A DNA stretch of 28,383 nt from Chara braunii (taxonomy: Eukaryota > Streptophyta > Charophyceae > Charales > Characeae), in contig BFEA01000213.1 in NCBI GenBank assembly GCA_003427395.1, forward strand, positions 726,701 through 755,083, in the 5' to 3' direction. Shown here piece after piece: positions 9,737 through 19,020 of the stretch. The translations under genes were made by a program, and so were the position numbers. Each line of letters opens with the position of its first letter. Position 1 is the first letter of the stretch. The notes under the pieces were generated by a model. It did not search any database. It saw only the letters and a program-made list of their open reading frames with translations, and was not told the origin of the DNA.

Positions 9737-9878
9737 CTGACCAGCCCAGCACAGGCAAAAGACAGCAACAAAAATAAGCATATGATAATGAAAATACCTG
9801 ATATGTAGAGTTCAGAGATGTATGAGAGAAAACCAAAAAGAAATAACAGTCAGGCAAGCAGGCAGGCGGGCAGGGAGG

Positions 9879-10671
9879 CAGCTGGACAAGCACGGATACA
9901 CACAACAGAGACATAATTCTATAATGTGAATGTGAACAAGTTCCCCTTTTCCAGCTCTCCAGGCCGTCTAATGTGACCAATCCAAAGATCCCATGCACCT
10001 TGGAAGTATTACCCCAATTGCTGGTAGAATACACTCATTCGAAAGCCACAAGACAGGGACTTGAGAGCTCTTTTGCACAAACCGTTACATGTAGTGGTGC
10101 TGAGCTCATCTAATGCAACAACAATAACCCAGCGTGTCAATTCAGCTCCAGCGCTTCACCTAGCATACACCATGTGAAGGCGCTGAGCATGCCCTTCAAC
10201 ACTCATCCTATTAACAGACAAAGCCGTAGGCATCCGGGACAGTTTTGTTCAAACGCCTCCCTTCCTTCACAGACAACTGGACAAGCATGGACGCACAGCA
10301 CAGAGACATAATTCTATAATAATGCTAATGTGAACAAGTTCTCCTTTCCAGCTCTCCAGCCCGTCTAATGTGACCAATCCAAAGATCCCATGCACATTGA
10401 AGTATTACCCCAACTGCCATGGTAGAATACACTCATTCGAAAGACACAAGCCAGGGACTTGAGAGCTCTTTTGCACAAACCATTACATGTAGTGGTGCTG
10501 AGCTCATGTAATGCAACAACAATTACCCAGTGTGTCAATTCAGCTCCTGCGCTTCACCTAGCATACACCATGTGTAGGCACTGAGCATGCCCTTCAACAC
10601 TCATCCTATCAACAAACAAAGCCGTCGGCATTCGGGACAGTTTTGTTCAAACGCCTCCCTTCCTTAACAGA
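9879..10671. repeat. Two tandem ~396-bp repeats
   Basis: Copies at 9879-10273 and 10274-10671 start with CA(G/A)CTGGACAAGCA and stay closely similar throughout, sharing AGAGACATAATTCTATAAT, TCTAATGTGACCAATCCAAA, CCATTACATGTAGTGGTGCT-like and CACCTAGCATACACCATGTG segments. A third copy begins at 10672 and breaks off after about 25 bp. No long frame spans a unit, so this looks like a local non-coding repeat, possibly intronic. Confidence 0.9.
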
Positions 10672-11420
10672 CAGCTGGACAAGCATGGATGCACACGACA
10701 GGCTTGACTTGTAAACTCGAAATATTCACAATGTAGCTTTAGAGGATTACATCTCACAATGTAGCTTTCGAGGATTTCAGGTCGAATACCTGTCCGGTAT
10801 CTCCTAAGAGAAATTACCTTAGTCCCCTGGAAACTCATCGAGGTGCTGGCAAACGTTTTCCCGCATACTGTCTAGGTCCCCCTCAGTCAGAAAACAGAAA
10901 AATAGTTATAGCAAAAATATTTCGACATTATATCAAAAATGTTTAGACCATGTACCTGGTCATACGACACGGTCACGTGATCTGCATCAATCTTCCCGAA
11001 CCTTGCAGCCTGTCCAGATTACCTGAATATTTTCCAGACCTGAGTCCGGTCCAAATCCATTGCTCCCGCTACATGTCGGGTATCTCCAGGTGCTGGCAGG
11101 AACAAAAAATGCTCTCTTAAAACATGAACACGGTCTTAGAACCTGGTAACGTGGCCTGCAGCAATCTTCCAAGCCTTGGAGTCTGGCGAGATCATTCCCT
11201 TGATTTTCTGTGACGCTGTGTCACGGGAGGTTGCTCGTCTCGTTCCGCGTCCTCCGCCGTCTCATGGACTTTGTCCCCCTCCCCAGTCCTTGTAACAGTC
11301 CTTTTGATCCTCGTCGTCATTTCAGGCCAGATTCCTCCCAATTTTCTTGTCACTCTTTCCGTTGCTTCGAAAAAATATGCATCCGGAAAATCCATACCCC
11401 CTGGTTCCCGGTGTAACACC
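10672..11420. other. Non-coding spacer with diverged internal duplication
   Basis: After the truncated third repeat copy no gene is recognisable. Two segments (about 10954-11030 and 11140-11190) share a diverged ACCTGGT...GTG-CTGCA-CAATCTTCC pattern, and GGTATCTCC recurs nearby, suggesting an old tandem duplication of roughly 190 bp. Confidence 0.35.
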
Positions 11421-11673
11421 ACAGGGACATAATTCTATAATGGTAACGTGAAAAAGGCTCCAAAAGATCTAATGTGATCGGTCCAGAGATCCCATGCGTC
11501 TTCACGTATTCCCCAAATTGCGAAGGTAGAGCACACTCATTCCCCCAATTGCCATGACAGAACACACTCATTCCAAAGCCACAAGCCAGGGACTCGAAAG
11601 CTCTTTGCACATTGCACAAACTGTCACAGGTTGTGATGTAGAGCTCATGTAATGCAACAAGAATGGCCCAGTG
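11421..11673. repeat. Left half of a diverged ~396-bp repeat copy, split by the chromovirus
   Basis: The sequence from GGGACATAATTCTATAAT to CCCAGTG follows the order of the repeat at 9879-10671 with insertions and substitutions. The repeat is broken exactly where the LTR begins (11674) and resumes as AGTGTGTCAATTCAGC at 21505. Uninterrupted copies read CCCAGTGTGTCAATTC or close to it, which defines the empty target site. Confidence 0.85.
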
Positions 11674-12659
11674 TGCAAGGCATAAGGCCCCGATGAGCCC
11701 CTTTAGACCCTGCAAGCAGAAGGCAGGCCAGACCAAGGCCACAAGGCCTATTTTCAGGCTACCACTCAACTGGGGAAAATTCAGGCAGTTGTGCAGCGCC
11801 AGTTGGTTGAGAGCGCCCAGGCCCTGGCCGCCTTTTTCGTATGCAACTGAGGCAGGCCCTGGGCCAGATACACAACATGGGCCGAACCCAGACTGCGGGC
11901 AGTTGAGCACAAGTAACCGTCACAGGCCCTGGGCCAGATGCACAACATGGGCCGAACCCAGACTGCGGCCAATTGGGCACAAGTAACCGTCACAGGCCCT
12001 GGGCCTGATCGTTAGGACCGGGGCTCAGCCTCTCGGGTCCTACCGGAAGCTTCTGGGCCAAGGCCCAGCACAGCCTGACCACACGCAGCTAGCAGGGCAC
12101 TTCCATTTAGGAAAGGCCCTGCCCCCGCACTCGGCATTCAGGCACTGGCTGCATGCTGCGCAAGCGCTGCTGCGCTACACGCTGGACAGGCTCACACGCT
12201 CACGGGCGAGCCGAGAGAGAAGCCGGCGGCCATAGCCGAGCTGCACTGCATAGCTGGATGAGGCGCATGGTCGTCCTTGGGTGTACGTGGCATCTGTGAG
12301 TGGGGGATCGAGGTTGTGAGTGATACGAGAGACATACCTGGTGCTTGAGGCGAACGGCATTGGCCGAGATCTGCTCGTACTTTGGGGAGCTGTTGACGTC
12401 ACCAGCGGCATTGTAGATAGGCTAGATAGGATCTGCCATTTGTAGTCTGGGTGCAGAGCGCCAGATAGGATGTCCACATTGGTTCTTTGTTGATGATGAT
12501 GAGACTATTCGAACATTGTCACTTGTGAGCTTTTGCTGTGCTCTTATTCGGTGAGACTCGTGTTGCAATTCTGCTTTTGGTTCGGGGTCACGACTATCTG
12601 GTCTCATGTGTATGATGCTGCTTGGTTTCTGAAGTTCGCGATCGCTCATTTTCTTTGCA
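11674..12659 (+). repeat. 5' LTR
   Basis: This 986-bp LTR runs from TGCAAGG to TTTGCA and aligns with 20590-21504. It is longer than the 3' LTR by about 71 bp, largely because it carries an additional copy of a 70-bp internal unit, with small indels elsewhere. From about 11691 onward the alignment is good, but the first 17 or so bases are poorly conserved between the two LTRs. Most differences between the LTRs are transitions. Confidence 0.9.
11853..11992. repeat. 70-bp tandem duplication inside the 5' LTR
   Basis: Two copies (11853-11922 and 11923-11992) begin CAGGCCCTGGGCCAGAT and contain ACACAACATGGGCCGAACCC. A partial third start follows at 11993. The 3' LTR has only one full copy plus the partial one, so the copy number differs between the LTRs of a single element. 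Confidence 0.92.
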
Positions 12660-12662
12660 ATT

Positions 12663-12679
12663 TGGTATCGGAGCTGTGG
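12663..12679 (+). promoter_or_regulatory. Primer-binding site, initiator Met-tRNA type
   Basis: TGGTATCGGAGCTGTGG follows the 5' LTR after a 3-bp gap. It closely matches the plant-type PBS TGGTATCAGAGC complementary to the 3' end of initiator methionine tRNA, with a mismatch at the eighth base and further ones after GAGC. It marks the start of the internal region and fixes the plus orientation. Confidence 0.9.
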
Positions 12680-13973
12680 TACGTTGCGCTCATCTGGCGC
12701 TTGTCTTCTGTCTATGCGGTACATGCATGCGGTCTGCTAGGCGAGTGGCCGTAGCGAGTGTGTGGTGAGGGCGGCGGGCCAGCAGGCAACCCACGAGGTG
12801 AGCGGTATCGCCAGGAAGGCTACGTGGTGAAAGTTGGGTGTTCGTAGTGTGATGAGAACTATCTGATGTTCAATTGATGCTGAGGTGGAACGGCAGTATA
12901 ATGCTGGTTGTGCCGAAGCAGCGATTGGTCATCACAGTCAGCATCAGGTCATCTGGCGAGAATATCTGTGGTTGGGGGAAGCTATTTTGAGGTACGTTGC
13001 ACCTAACCTTATCTACCCTGGCGAGAATATCTGTGGTTGGGGGAAGCTATTTTGAGGTACGTTGCACCTAACCTTATCTACCCTCTTCGACACTTCTTAC
13101 CGTGAGGATGTGTGTTCTGTCTTGAGAGTCCTCTCATGTGAGGAGTCGAGTGCACTCAAACTTGAGAGTCGGCATTGTTCATGTGGAGCATCTGGAAGGA
13201 GAGGGCGGAGCTATCTGAAGGGCCCTGGACGAAGCACTGGGTCACGGTCACCATGCCAACCCACCGGGAGTAGTGCACACATGCTTTGCTGCTTTGTCCT
13301 TTGTCTGATTGTTGCGCTGATAGATGGGTTATGAGGGGCAGGCCAGCCCAACAGGGGAGACGAGAACCGGGCGTCTATAAATAAACACCGGCGGGGTACC
13401 TTCGATTAGCTGTGATCCTCCTCCTGTCTGCAACGTTAACGAATTACTGAGGACTGCAGGGGCCGTCCTTAAACGCCTACTGATCAGCCAATCGGTCGGT
13501 GTAAGGCTCGCTGCACGCGAGGATAAACAATGTGCAGGGCTGGCCAGCTCAGCATACGCTCGGGGCACAGGGGCGGGCCATGTGCACACCTTTAGAGATG
13601 CACGCTGTTCCGGATTGCTCAGGGACACTGACGTCAAGTGACCATCAAGAGGGAACTGAGGGAGGGATAGATTCCAGGTGATAAGTTCGTGTTTAATTCC
13701 GCTCTGCAAATATCCACAGAGATGATTCTATTTTTATTCTTGATTAGTTAGATGGACTGCCATTGACATCTGACAGACAGCAATAGTTAGATCTGCTATC
13801 TGTTCGTGGACTAATTAAGTAGTTTCGTTTGTGGGAATCTGGACTTACCTGTTGGACCCGAATGCGTAGACTCTGAAATAGCCACCGGTTAATTTTGAAA
13901 TCGGTTTGTGCATGACACTGCGGTAGGCATCGAGTGAGTGACCTAGTGCAGTCGGTGTGCAGTTCTGTAGCTT
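12680..13973 (+). other. Untranslated leader of the chromovirus
   Basis: There is no long frame between PBS and gag. It contains an exact 65-bp tandem duplication (12953-13017 and 13018-13082). A TATAAATAAA sequence lies near 13376. A block at about 13427-13490 (CAACGTTAACGAATTACTGAGG onward) resembles 25665-25730 upstream of the separate gag-like fragment, pointing to a leader shared between related elements. Confidence 0.7.
12953..13082. repeat. Exact 65-bp tandem duplication
   Basis: 12953-13017 and 13018-13082 are identical, each beginning CTGGCGAGAATATCTGTGG. Exact identity inside an otherwise decayed element suggests either a recent slip or an assembly error. Confidence 0.93.
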
Positions 13974-16107
13974 ATGAGCGACAGGGAGGACACTAGAGAG
14001 GACGATAGGATCTTGCGATCAGCAAGGCGCCCGATAGCCCATTTGGCGGCAGCAGCAGCGGAGAGCTAGGGCCACAGGGCAGCAGCAGCGATCAGCAAGG
14101 ACCAGAGGGCGACAGCAGCAGCGATCAGCAAGGACCAGAGGGCAGCAGCAGCAGCAATCAGCAAGGACCAGAGGGCGACAGGAACCTGTTCCGCCAGCAG
14201 AGGAAGAGGCGGCAGCAGCAGCGGAGAGCTAGGGCCGCAGAGGCAAGCAGGGCATTCACAAGCGAAGCAGCTACCTCAGCAGCCATGGCGACTGCTGCAC
14301 AGCAGAGCTCTCAGGCTAGTAGTTCAGGGACTGTAGGGTAAACGGTCGCACAGACCCTGAGTCAGTCCATTGGCGTCATGGCAAGCCAGCTGTAAGTTCT
14401 GACTCCCGAAGAGATCGCCATACGACAAGCAGATGTTCAGGAGGCACAGCTACAGAAGGCTTTAGGGGAGATGAAGGCAGAAAAAGAGAGAATGATTAGG
14501 AGAAGAGCAAGGATGCAGCGGAGACAAGCGGACGTTGGTGAGTTAGAGGAGATGGACCTGACGAATGTGGATGATGATGTGAGGACCCTGAGGACGGTCT
14601 TGCTAGATGTGGTAGAAATGCAGTGTCACCAAATGGCGCTCTTACAGGACATCCAGCAGAGCCTGGCCGTGCTGGTTGGGCGAGCTCAGGCGGCACCATC
14701 ACCATCAGAGCCCGGTGCCTGGCCCGTGGTACAACCTCCTCTTTTTGTCCCACCGGTGACTGGGGTATCCCCATACATAGCTCCAGCATCGGGACAGGCC
14801 GCTTCCCTAGGAATGCCTTTAACAGGAGGGTTCTCAGCAGGTCCTAGTGTACAGATTCCTGTACAGCCAGTGTATTCCCAACCTTCGTCGCAGGTTGCCG
14901 TAACTGGGCCGCTTGCTGTCTCGCAGCCGGCACAGACGCAGGGCACACAGCCCCAACAGCAGCTAGTGCAGCAGCCTGCGCCCCAGGGTCCACAGCCCAA
15001 AGTGGCACAAGTACCGGGACAAGGCCAATCGGTTCCAAAGATTGCCATCGCCTCACCTAAACCCTTTTCAGGGGATAAGAGGGGCGAAGACCTTGACACC
15101 TGGTTGAGGTCAGTGCCAGTCTACGTTAAGCGCAAATTGACCTTGCCGCACGAGGAAGTGCTTGTGGCTGCCTCCTATCTTGAGGGGAGTGCAGCGAGAT
15201 GGTTAAGCGGTTAGTGCAACTTCAGGGGTACGGTCATGCGGTTAGTGCAACTTCAGGGGTACGGTCATGACTTCCGCGCTTGGGTAGTCGACTAGAAACT
15301 GGGGGACTTCCTTAAGCTGGTGTAGGAAAGGTGGCATGATCCTCGGGAGGCCCAAAAGGCCACTGACGCAATCCTGACCTTGAGCAATAGACCGTTCAAG
15401 TCATTAAGAGATGCCACGGACGCTGTAGAGCGTCTGATATGTGTCCCTGGGGTGCGGTATGACCCCCAAGTCTTACTGACCACTTACCTGAGGTGTCTTC
15501 CTATGCCACTGAGCAATAAGTTCGCAGGTGAGGCTAATATCAATATGCACAACTTTCCTTCCTTCAGCAAGAAGGCCCTAGACTTGGATGCAAAGATAGG
15601 GCATGGACACCAACCCACTACGGATGGTAGGAAGAAAGCACTGCCTCCCAACTGGAAGGCGAAGGGTCGCATTATGTTCGTCGACAACAATGGTTCCAAC
15701 ATAGAGTTGGATGACGGCTTCCAGGAGGGAGTAGGTTCAGAGGCGGGCATCGTAGAAGCTTCAGGGGGTGGAGCAGTCGCTGCCTCATTTCAAAAAGGCA
15801 AGGCGACCGGTAGACGCCGTGGAGGCTCCCGGTCTAGGAGTCAAGTAGACCCCAATGCTCCTCCATGGTAGAAAGCGGATCTCACCGAGGACGTGTGGAG
15901 AGATCAGTATACTCGGCAAACTTGTATCCGTTGTGGCCAATATGGCCATAAGCAGTTCAAGTGCCGAAACAAGAAGCTAATCGAGAAGATCCCGCCTACG
16001 ATGGGGCAGGCGATGGGATCCTCCGCTTCCGTAGGTAGCAATGTCGCCACAGTTCTGGTACTGCTCCGGGAAACACATCGGGCCAGTAGGAATAGTAGTT
16101 CCTGCTA
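13974..16107 (+). pseudogene. gag: gag of the chromovirus (degenerate)
   Basis: Gag packages the element RNA into virus-like particles. A possible start is ATG at 13974 (MSDREDTRED), followed by a Gln/Ala/Gly-rich segment encoded by AGCAGC-type repeats (14045-14225). A coiled-coil-like charged stretch (about 14400-14650) and a Pro/Gln-rich linker (about 14690-15040) follow. The core gag domain begins near 15050 (KPFSGDKRGEDLDTWL, then SAARWL) and continues in another frame (LVQLQGYGHDFRAW to the NMHNFPSFSKKALDLDAKIG region). A CX2CX4HX4C zinc knuckle, CIRCGQYGHKQFKC, lies at about 15920-15962. The frame is broken by TAG 14067, TAA 14339 and 14393, a 31-bp duplication at 15207, TAG 15293, 15323 and 15869, and a frameshift near 16050. 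Confidence 0.88.
15207..15268. repeat. 31-bp exact tandem duplication in gag
   Basis: 15207-15237 and 15238-15268 are identical (starting GCGGTTAGTGCAACTTCAGG). As 31 is not a multiple of three, the duplication also shifts the gag frame. It falls exactly in the conserved core between ARWL and the QGYGHDFRAW segment. Confidence 0.95.
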
Positions 16108-16634
16108 GGGTCGAGGTGGTGGACACACCCTCACCATCTCGAGAGATGGCCCAAGACTTCGTTGTCGTCCCGCAAACACATCCAGACCCATCGATCCTCT
16201 GTTCGATGAATGTGTTCGAGTCCTTAGAGGAGCTGGAGGAGGAGTGCTCTAGATCAGACCCGCTAGCTTCTTGGACGGCCATGGCTAAAGCCCCTAAGGC
16301 TGAGCTGTTCGTCGGCGAGGTAGTCATCGGCGGCCGCAAGGCTGGGGCCTATTATGACACTTGCTCGACGCGAAACTTTATCAGTCGCGCGTGTGTTGAG
16401 AGGCTGCGCTTACAGGGGCAAGTGCAGCGCCTGAGTGGACATGTGGAGACGACCTGTGCCAACAAATAGCGCATGGTAGTCAACGACTACCTTAAACCAC
16501 CACTCCCTCCGACAGGAGGAAATTGCGCTTACCGGTATTTTGAATTTTCGAAACGACGTCCGGACTACCGGTAGGCGTAATGAACTACCTGGTGTCCCTT
16601 TTGCTTAGTCCCTGTCGGCCGGCCCAGCCTTGCA

Positions 16635-16643
<9 letters not shown>

Positions 16644-16666
<23 letters not shown>

Positions 16667-16668
16667 TT
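16644..16668. repeat. Poly(T) run, 25 bp
   Basis: A homopolymer within the TTAA element. It may be a poly(A) tail of a nested retrosequence on the minus strand, or simple homopolymer expansion. The exact length in an assembly is unreliable. Confidence 0.85.
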
Positions 16669-16769
16669 GGAATTTGAAAGTGCGAGAACAAAAAAATGAA
16701 AACAAAAAAAAACAAATGGACTGTTGGATCCCTGCCAAGGGCCGCTGCCGTTTCAGCGTCCTCTACAAT

Positions 16770-16807
16770 CTGTCTCTTATACACATCTAGATGTGTATAA
16801 GAGACAG
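16770..16807. other. Tn5/Nextera mosaic-end junction adapter (assembly artefact)
   Basis: CTGTCTCTTATACACATCT (16770-16788) is followed immediately by its exact reverse complement (16789-16807). This is the Tn5 mosaic end in the back-to-back form of a Nextera mate-pair circularisation adapter. It is bracketed by identical 47-bp copies (16723-16769 and 16808-16854), a typical local mis-assembly. The short open frames across it read VSYTHLDVYKRQ, a peptide known from adapter contamination. It is not a biological feature. Confidence 0.97.
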
Positions 16808-17460
16808 GTTGGATCCCTGCCAAGGGCCGCTGCCGTTTCAGCGTCCTCTACAATAGAGGATCACGGCCCGACGAAACACGAGCAAGGATTTTTTTTATTG
16901 GAGTTATGTCTGAATCTGGACGTGTGCTGCGGAGAGATGCAGAAAAGCAGATCAATCACTTTTTTCTGCGTCAATACGTCCAGATTCAACTGATTTGTTT
17001 TTGGGGGGGGCGGCTGTGTTATGCAAAGTGGCGGCCTCCACTTTTCCCGCCATTTTGCAGGGAAAACTGTCGACGGGCCCGACGAAGAACACCCCAACAC
17101 ACAAAAAAATAAAAATAAAAAAAATGCACTGTGTTGTGGAAAGTGGCGGCCGCCACTTTTCCCGCCTTCAGAAGATGCTCAAACCACCTGCGGCCCGACT
17201 CCGAACACCAGTACTTGGCACAAGTTCCCACTTCCCCACGGAACCGGCCCTGCTACTCCGCCCAAGGGTCGCCGCCCTCCCTAAATTCTCGACGGACTCA
17301 CAGGAGGGGCTATTTCCTCCTGTCGGAGGGAGTGGTGGTTTAAAAACGTTGAGTGTTGTTTCCCGTACACGGGAGGGGATCTGAGACATAGCGTCTCGTT
17401 CCTAGTCAGCGATGATCTCCCAATGGATATCCTGTTGGGTATGTACTATCTTTCGGTTGC

Positions 17461-18617
17461 ACAACCCCAGTTTGACTGGGACCGAAAAGTGGTTAAACAC
17501 ACTTTGCCCGGTGGGGGGACCGCCAAATTACGTAAGTTTAAGGCTAGTAGTCTGATCGAGTCCTATGGGTACATGTGTGCGGACACGTTCTACATTTATT
17601 ATAAGCAAAATATGAAGGAGGGTATGTATCTAGTTTACGTCTCTGCAGCAGGCGGGCGGGTGAAAATCCCGCCGGAGATAGAGGGAGTAGTCGCTAAGTA
17701 CCCTGATCTATTCGAAGAGCCAAAAGGGGTTGTTGAGAGGGAGGTCGTCCACGCGATAGAGATTATCCTAGGGTCTAGCATTCCAAAGGGTAGGATCTAT
17801 CGGATGTCTCAAGGCGAGCTTGATGAGCTTCGCCGAAAGCTCAAGAAACTCGTAGAGAAGGGTTGGATCCGGCCGAGTGTCTCCCCTTACAGATCTCCAG
17901 TCCTATTCGTACCAAAGAAGGGGGGAACTTTGAGGATGGGCATTGACTATAGGGGCCTCAATGCCATCACCGTCAAGAACAGAGAGCCCCTACCACACAT
18001 CGATGACTTGTTGGACAGAGTGCAAGGGTGTCCGTACTTTCAGTAAGGTAGATCTGAAGTCCGGGTACCATCAAATTTCAATACGGCCTGAGGATCAACA
18101 CAAAACCGCTTTTCAAACCAGGTACGGTCTGTACGAGTTTGTGGTGATGCCTTTCGGCTTTTGCAATGCTCCTGGCACCTTTCAGCATACAACGAACCGG
18201 ATCTTTCATCACTACCTAGATAAGTTTGTCATCGTGTACCTTGATGATATACTATTTTCAGTAGGACTGTCGAGGAGCACGTTGGTCATTTAGACAAAGT
18301 CCTCAGTATCCTTCGGCAGCACAAGTTCAAGATCAACGACGAGAAGTGCGAATTTGGCCGCACCCGTATCTTGTACTTGGGTCATGAGATTTCCGCGGAG
18401 GGATTGAAGCCCGATGACGCGAAGGTGGCCAGCATTCGTGATTGGCCGCGTCCTCAATCTGTGACTGAGATGAGGTCCTTAGGGATGACCGGCTACCATC
18501 GTAATTTTGTGAAAACTATAGCGTAGTTGTCGACCCTTTGACAGACCTGACTCGCCTTGACACCCCATGGGAGTGGACATACAGGTGTGAGGCAGCCTTC
18601 AGACATCTGAGCATGCT
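17461..18617 (+). pseudogene. Reverse transcriptase of the chromovirus (degenerate)
   Basis: RT copies the element RNA into DNA. Recognisable motifs in order are [39 protein letters not shown] (normally MCIDYR), the [10 protein letters not shown] motif with catalytic Asp, [20 protein letters not shown], and the VYLDDIL active site at about 18235. LYLGHEISAEGL and the connection region follow. The frame changes near 18045 (after CPYFQ) and near 18256 (just after YLDDIL). It hits TAG at about 18525 and shifts again near 18540 and 18608, so no functional enzyme can be made. Confidence 0.92.
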
Positions 18618-19020
18618 TTGACACACCATGAGGTCTTGAAACTTCCTGATCTTGACAAGCCGTTTATAGTAACCACGGACGCCAGTCAATATGGCATAGG
18701 CGTCGTGCTCGCGCAACAGGAGGGGCCAAAGTTGAGGCATGTCGAGTACATGTCCAAAACGATGCCCTCTCAGACGTTGGCTAAATCCACCTATGAGGAG
18801 CTTTATGCGATTTACAAAGCGCTAACCCACTGGAGACACTACCTCCTTGGGAGGTTCTTCTACGTCAGGACTGATCATCAGACCCTGAAGTGGATGAGGA
18901 CCCAGCCTGTGCTTTCTGATGCGCTGAAACGCTGGATCGAAGTCATTGAGCAGTACGACTTTGAGCCCCAGTACATCAAAGGAGAGCACAACAAAGTTGC
19001 TGATGCGCTGTCGCGTAGGC
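18618..19020 (+). pseudogene. RNase H domain of the chromovirus
   Basis: This domain degrades RNA in the RNA-DNA hybrid. It shows the TTDASQYGIGVVLAQQ motif with the first catalytic Asp, STYEELYAIYKAL with the catalytic Glu, RTDHQTLKW with the second Asp, and HNKVADALSRR at the end. STYEELYA appears one residue shorter than the usual STYEKELYA of related elements, an in-frame codon loss. It lies in a 1.2-kb open stretch (18618-19853) continuous with integrase; the upstream frame joins only through a single-base frameshift near 18608. Confidence 0.92.

Larger units (their letters stand above)
16496..17339. mobile_element. TTAA-flanked TIR DNA transposon, non-autonomous
   Basis: A perfect 28-bp terminal inverted repeat (16496-16523 and 17312-17339) starts ACCACCACTCCCTCC and is flanked by TTAA at 16492-16495 and 17340-17343. 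Removing the element and one TTAA restores the protease frame, so TTAA is a target duplication. TTAA duplications are known for piggyBac and Kolobok superfamilies; the ACCACC terminus is not a typical piggyBac end, so the superfamily is left open. No transposase frame is seen. The interior holds a 25-T run (16644-16668), an AAGTGGCGGCC...CCACTTTTCCCGCC motif at about 17026 and again at about 17141, and an adapter artefact. The true length is probably about 759 bp without the artefact. Confidence 0.85.
16108..17460 (+). pseudogene. Aspartic protease of the chromovirus, split by a transposon
   Basis: Retropepsin would cleave the Gag-Pol polyprotein. The N-terminal half ends with AELFVGEVVIGGRKAGAYYDTCSTRNFIS, where YDTC occupies the active-site position normally DTG or DSG. 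The catalytic Asp is present but Gly is replaced by Cys, unless the usual alignment is shifted. The frame then meets TAG at 16467 and the DNA element at 16496-17339. It resumes in the same frame after that element, with LVSDDLPMDILLGMYYL marking the C-terminal flap and ILGMD-like end. Continuity across the insertion shows that the protease was otherwise in frame there before the hit. Confidence 0.8.

Noticed and set aside
13370-13390. TATAAATAAA as a promoter of a separate gene
   Set aside because: It lies within the chromovirus leader with no distinct gene start downstream other than gag; kept only as a note.
16605-16993. Small proteins containing VSYTHLDVYKRQ on both strands
   Set aside because: They are translations of the Tn5/Nextera junction adapter, not genes.
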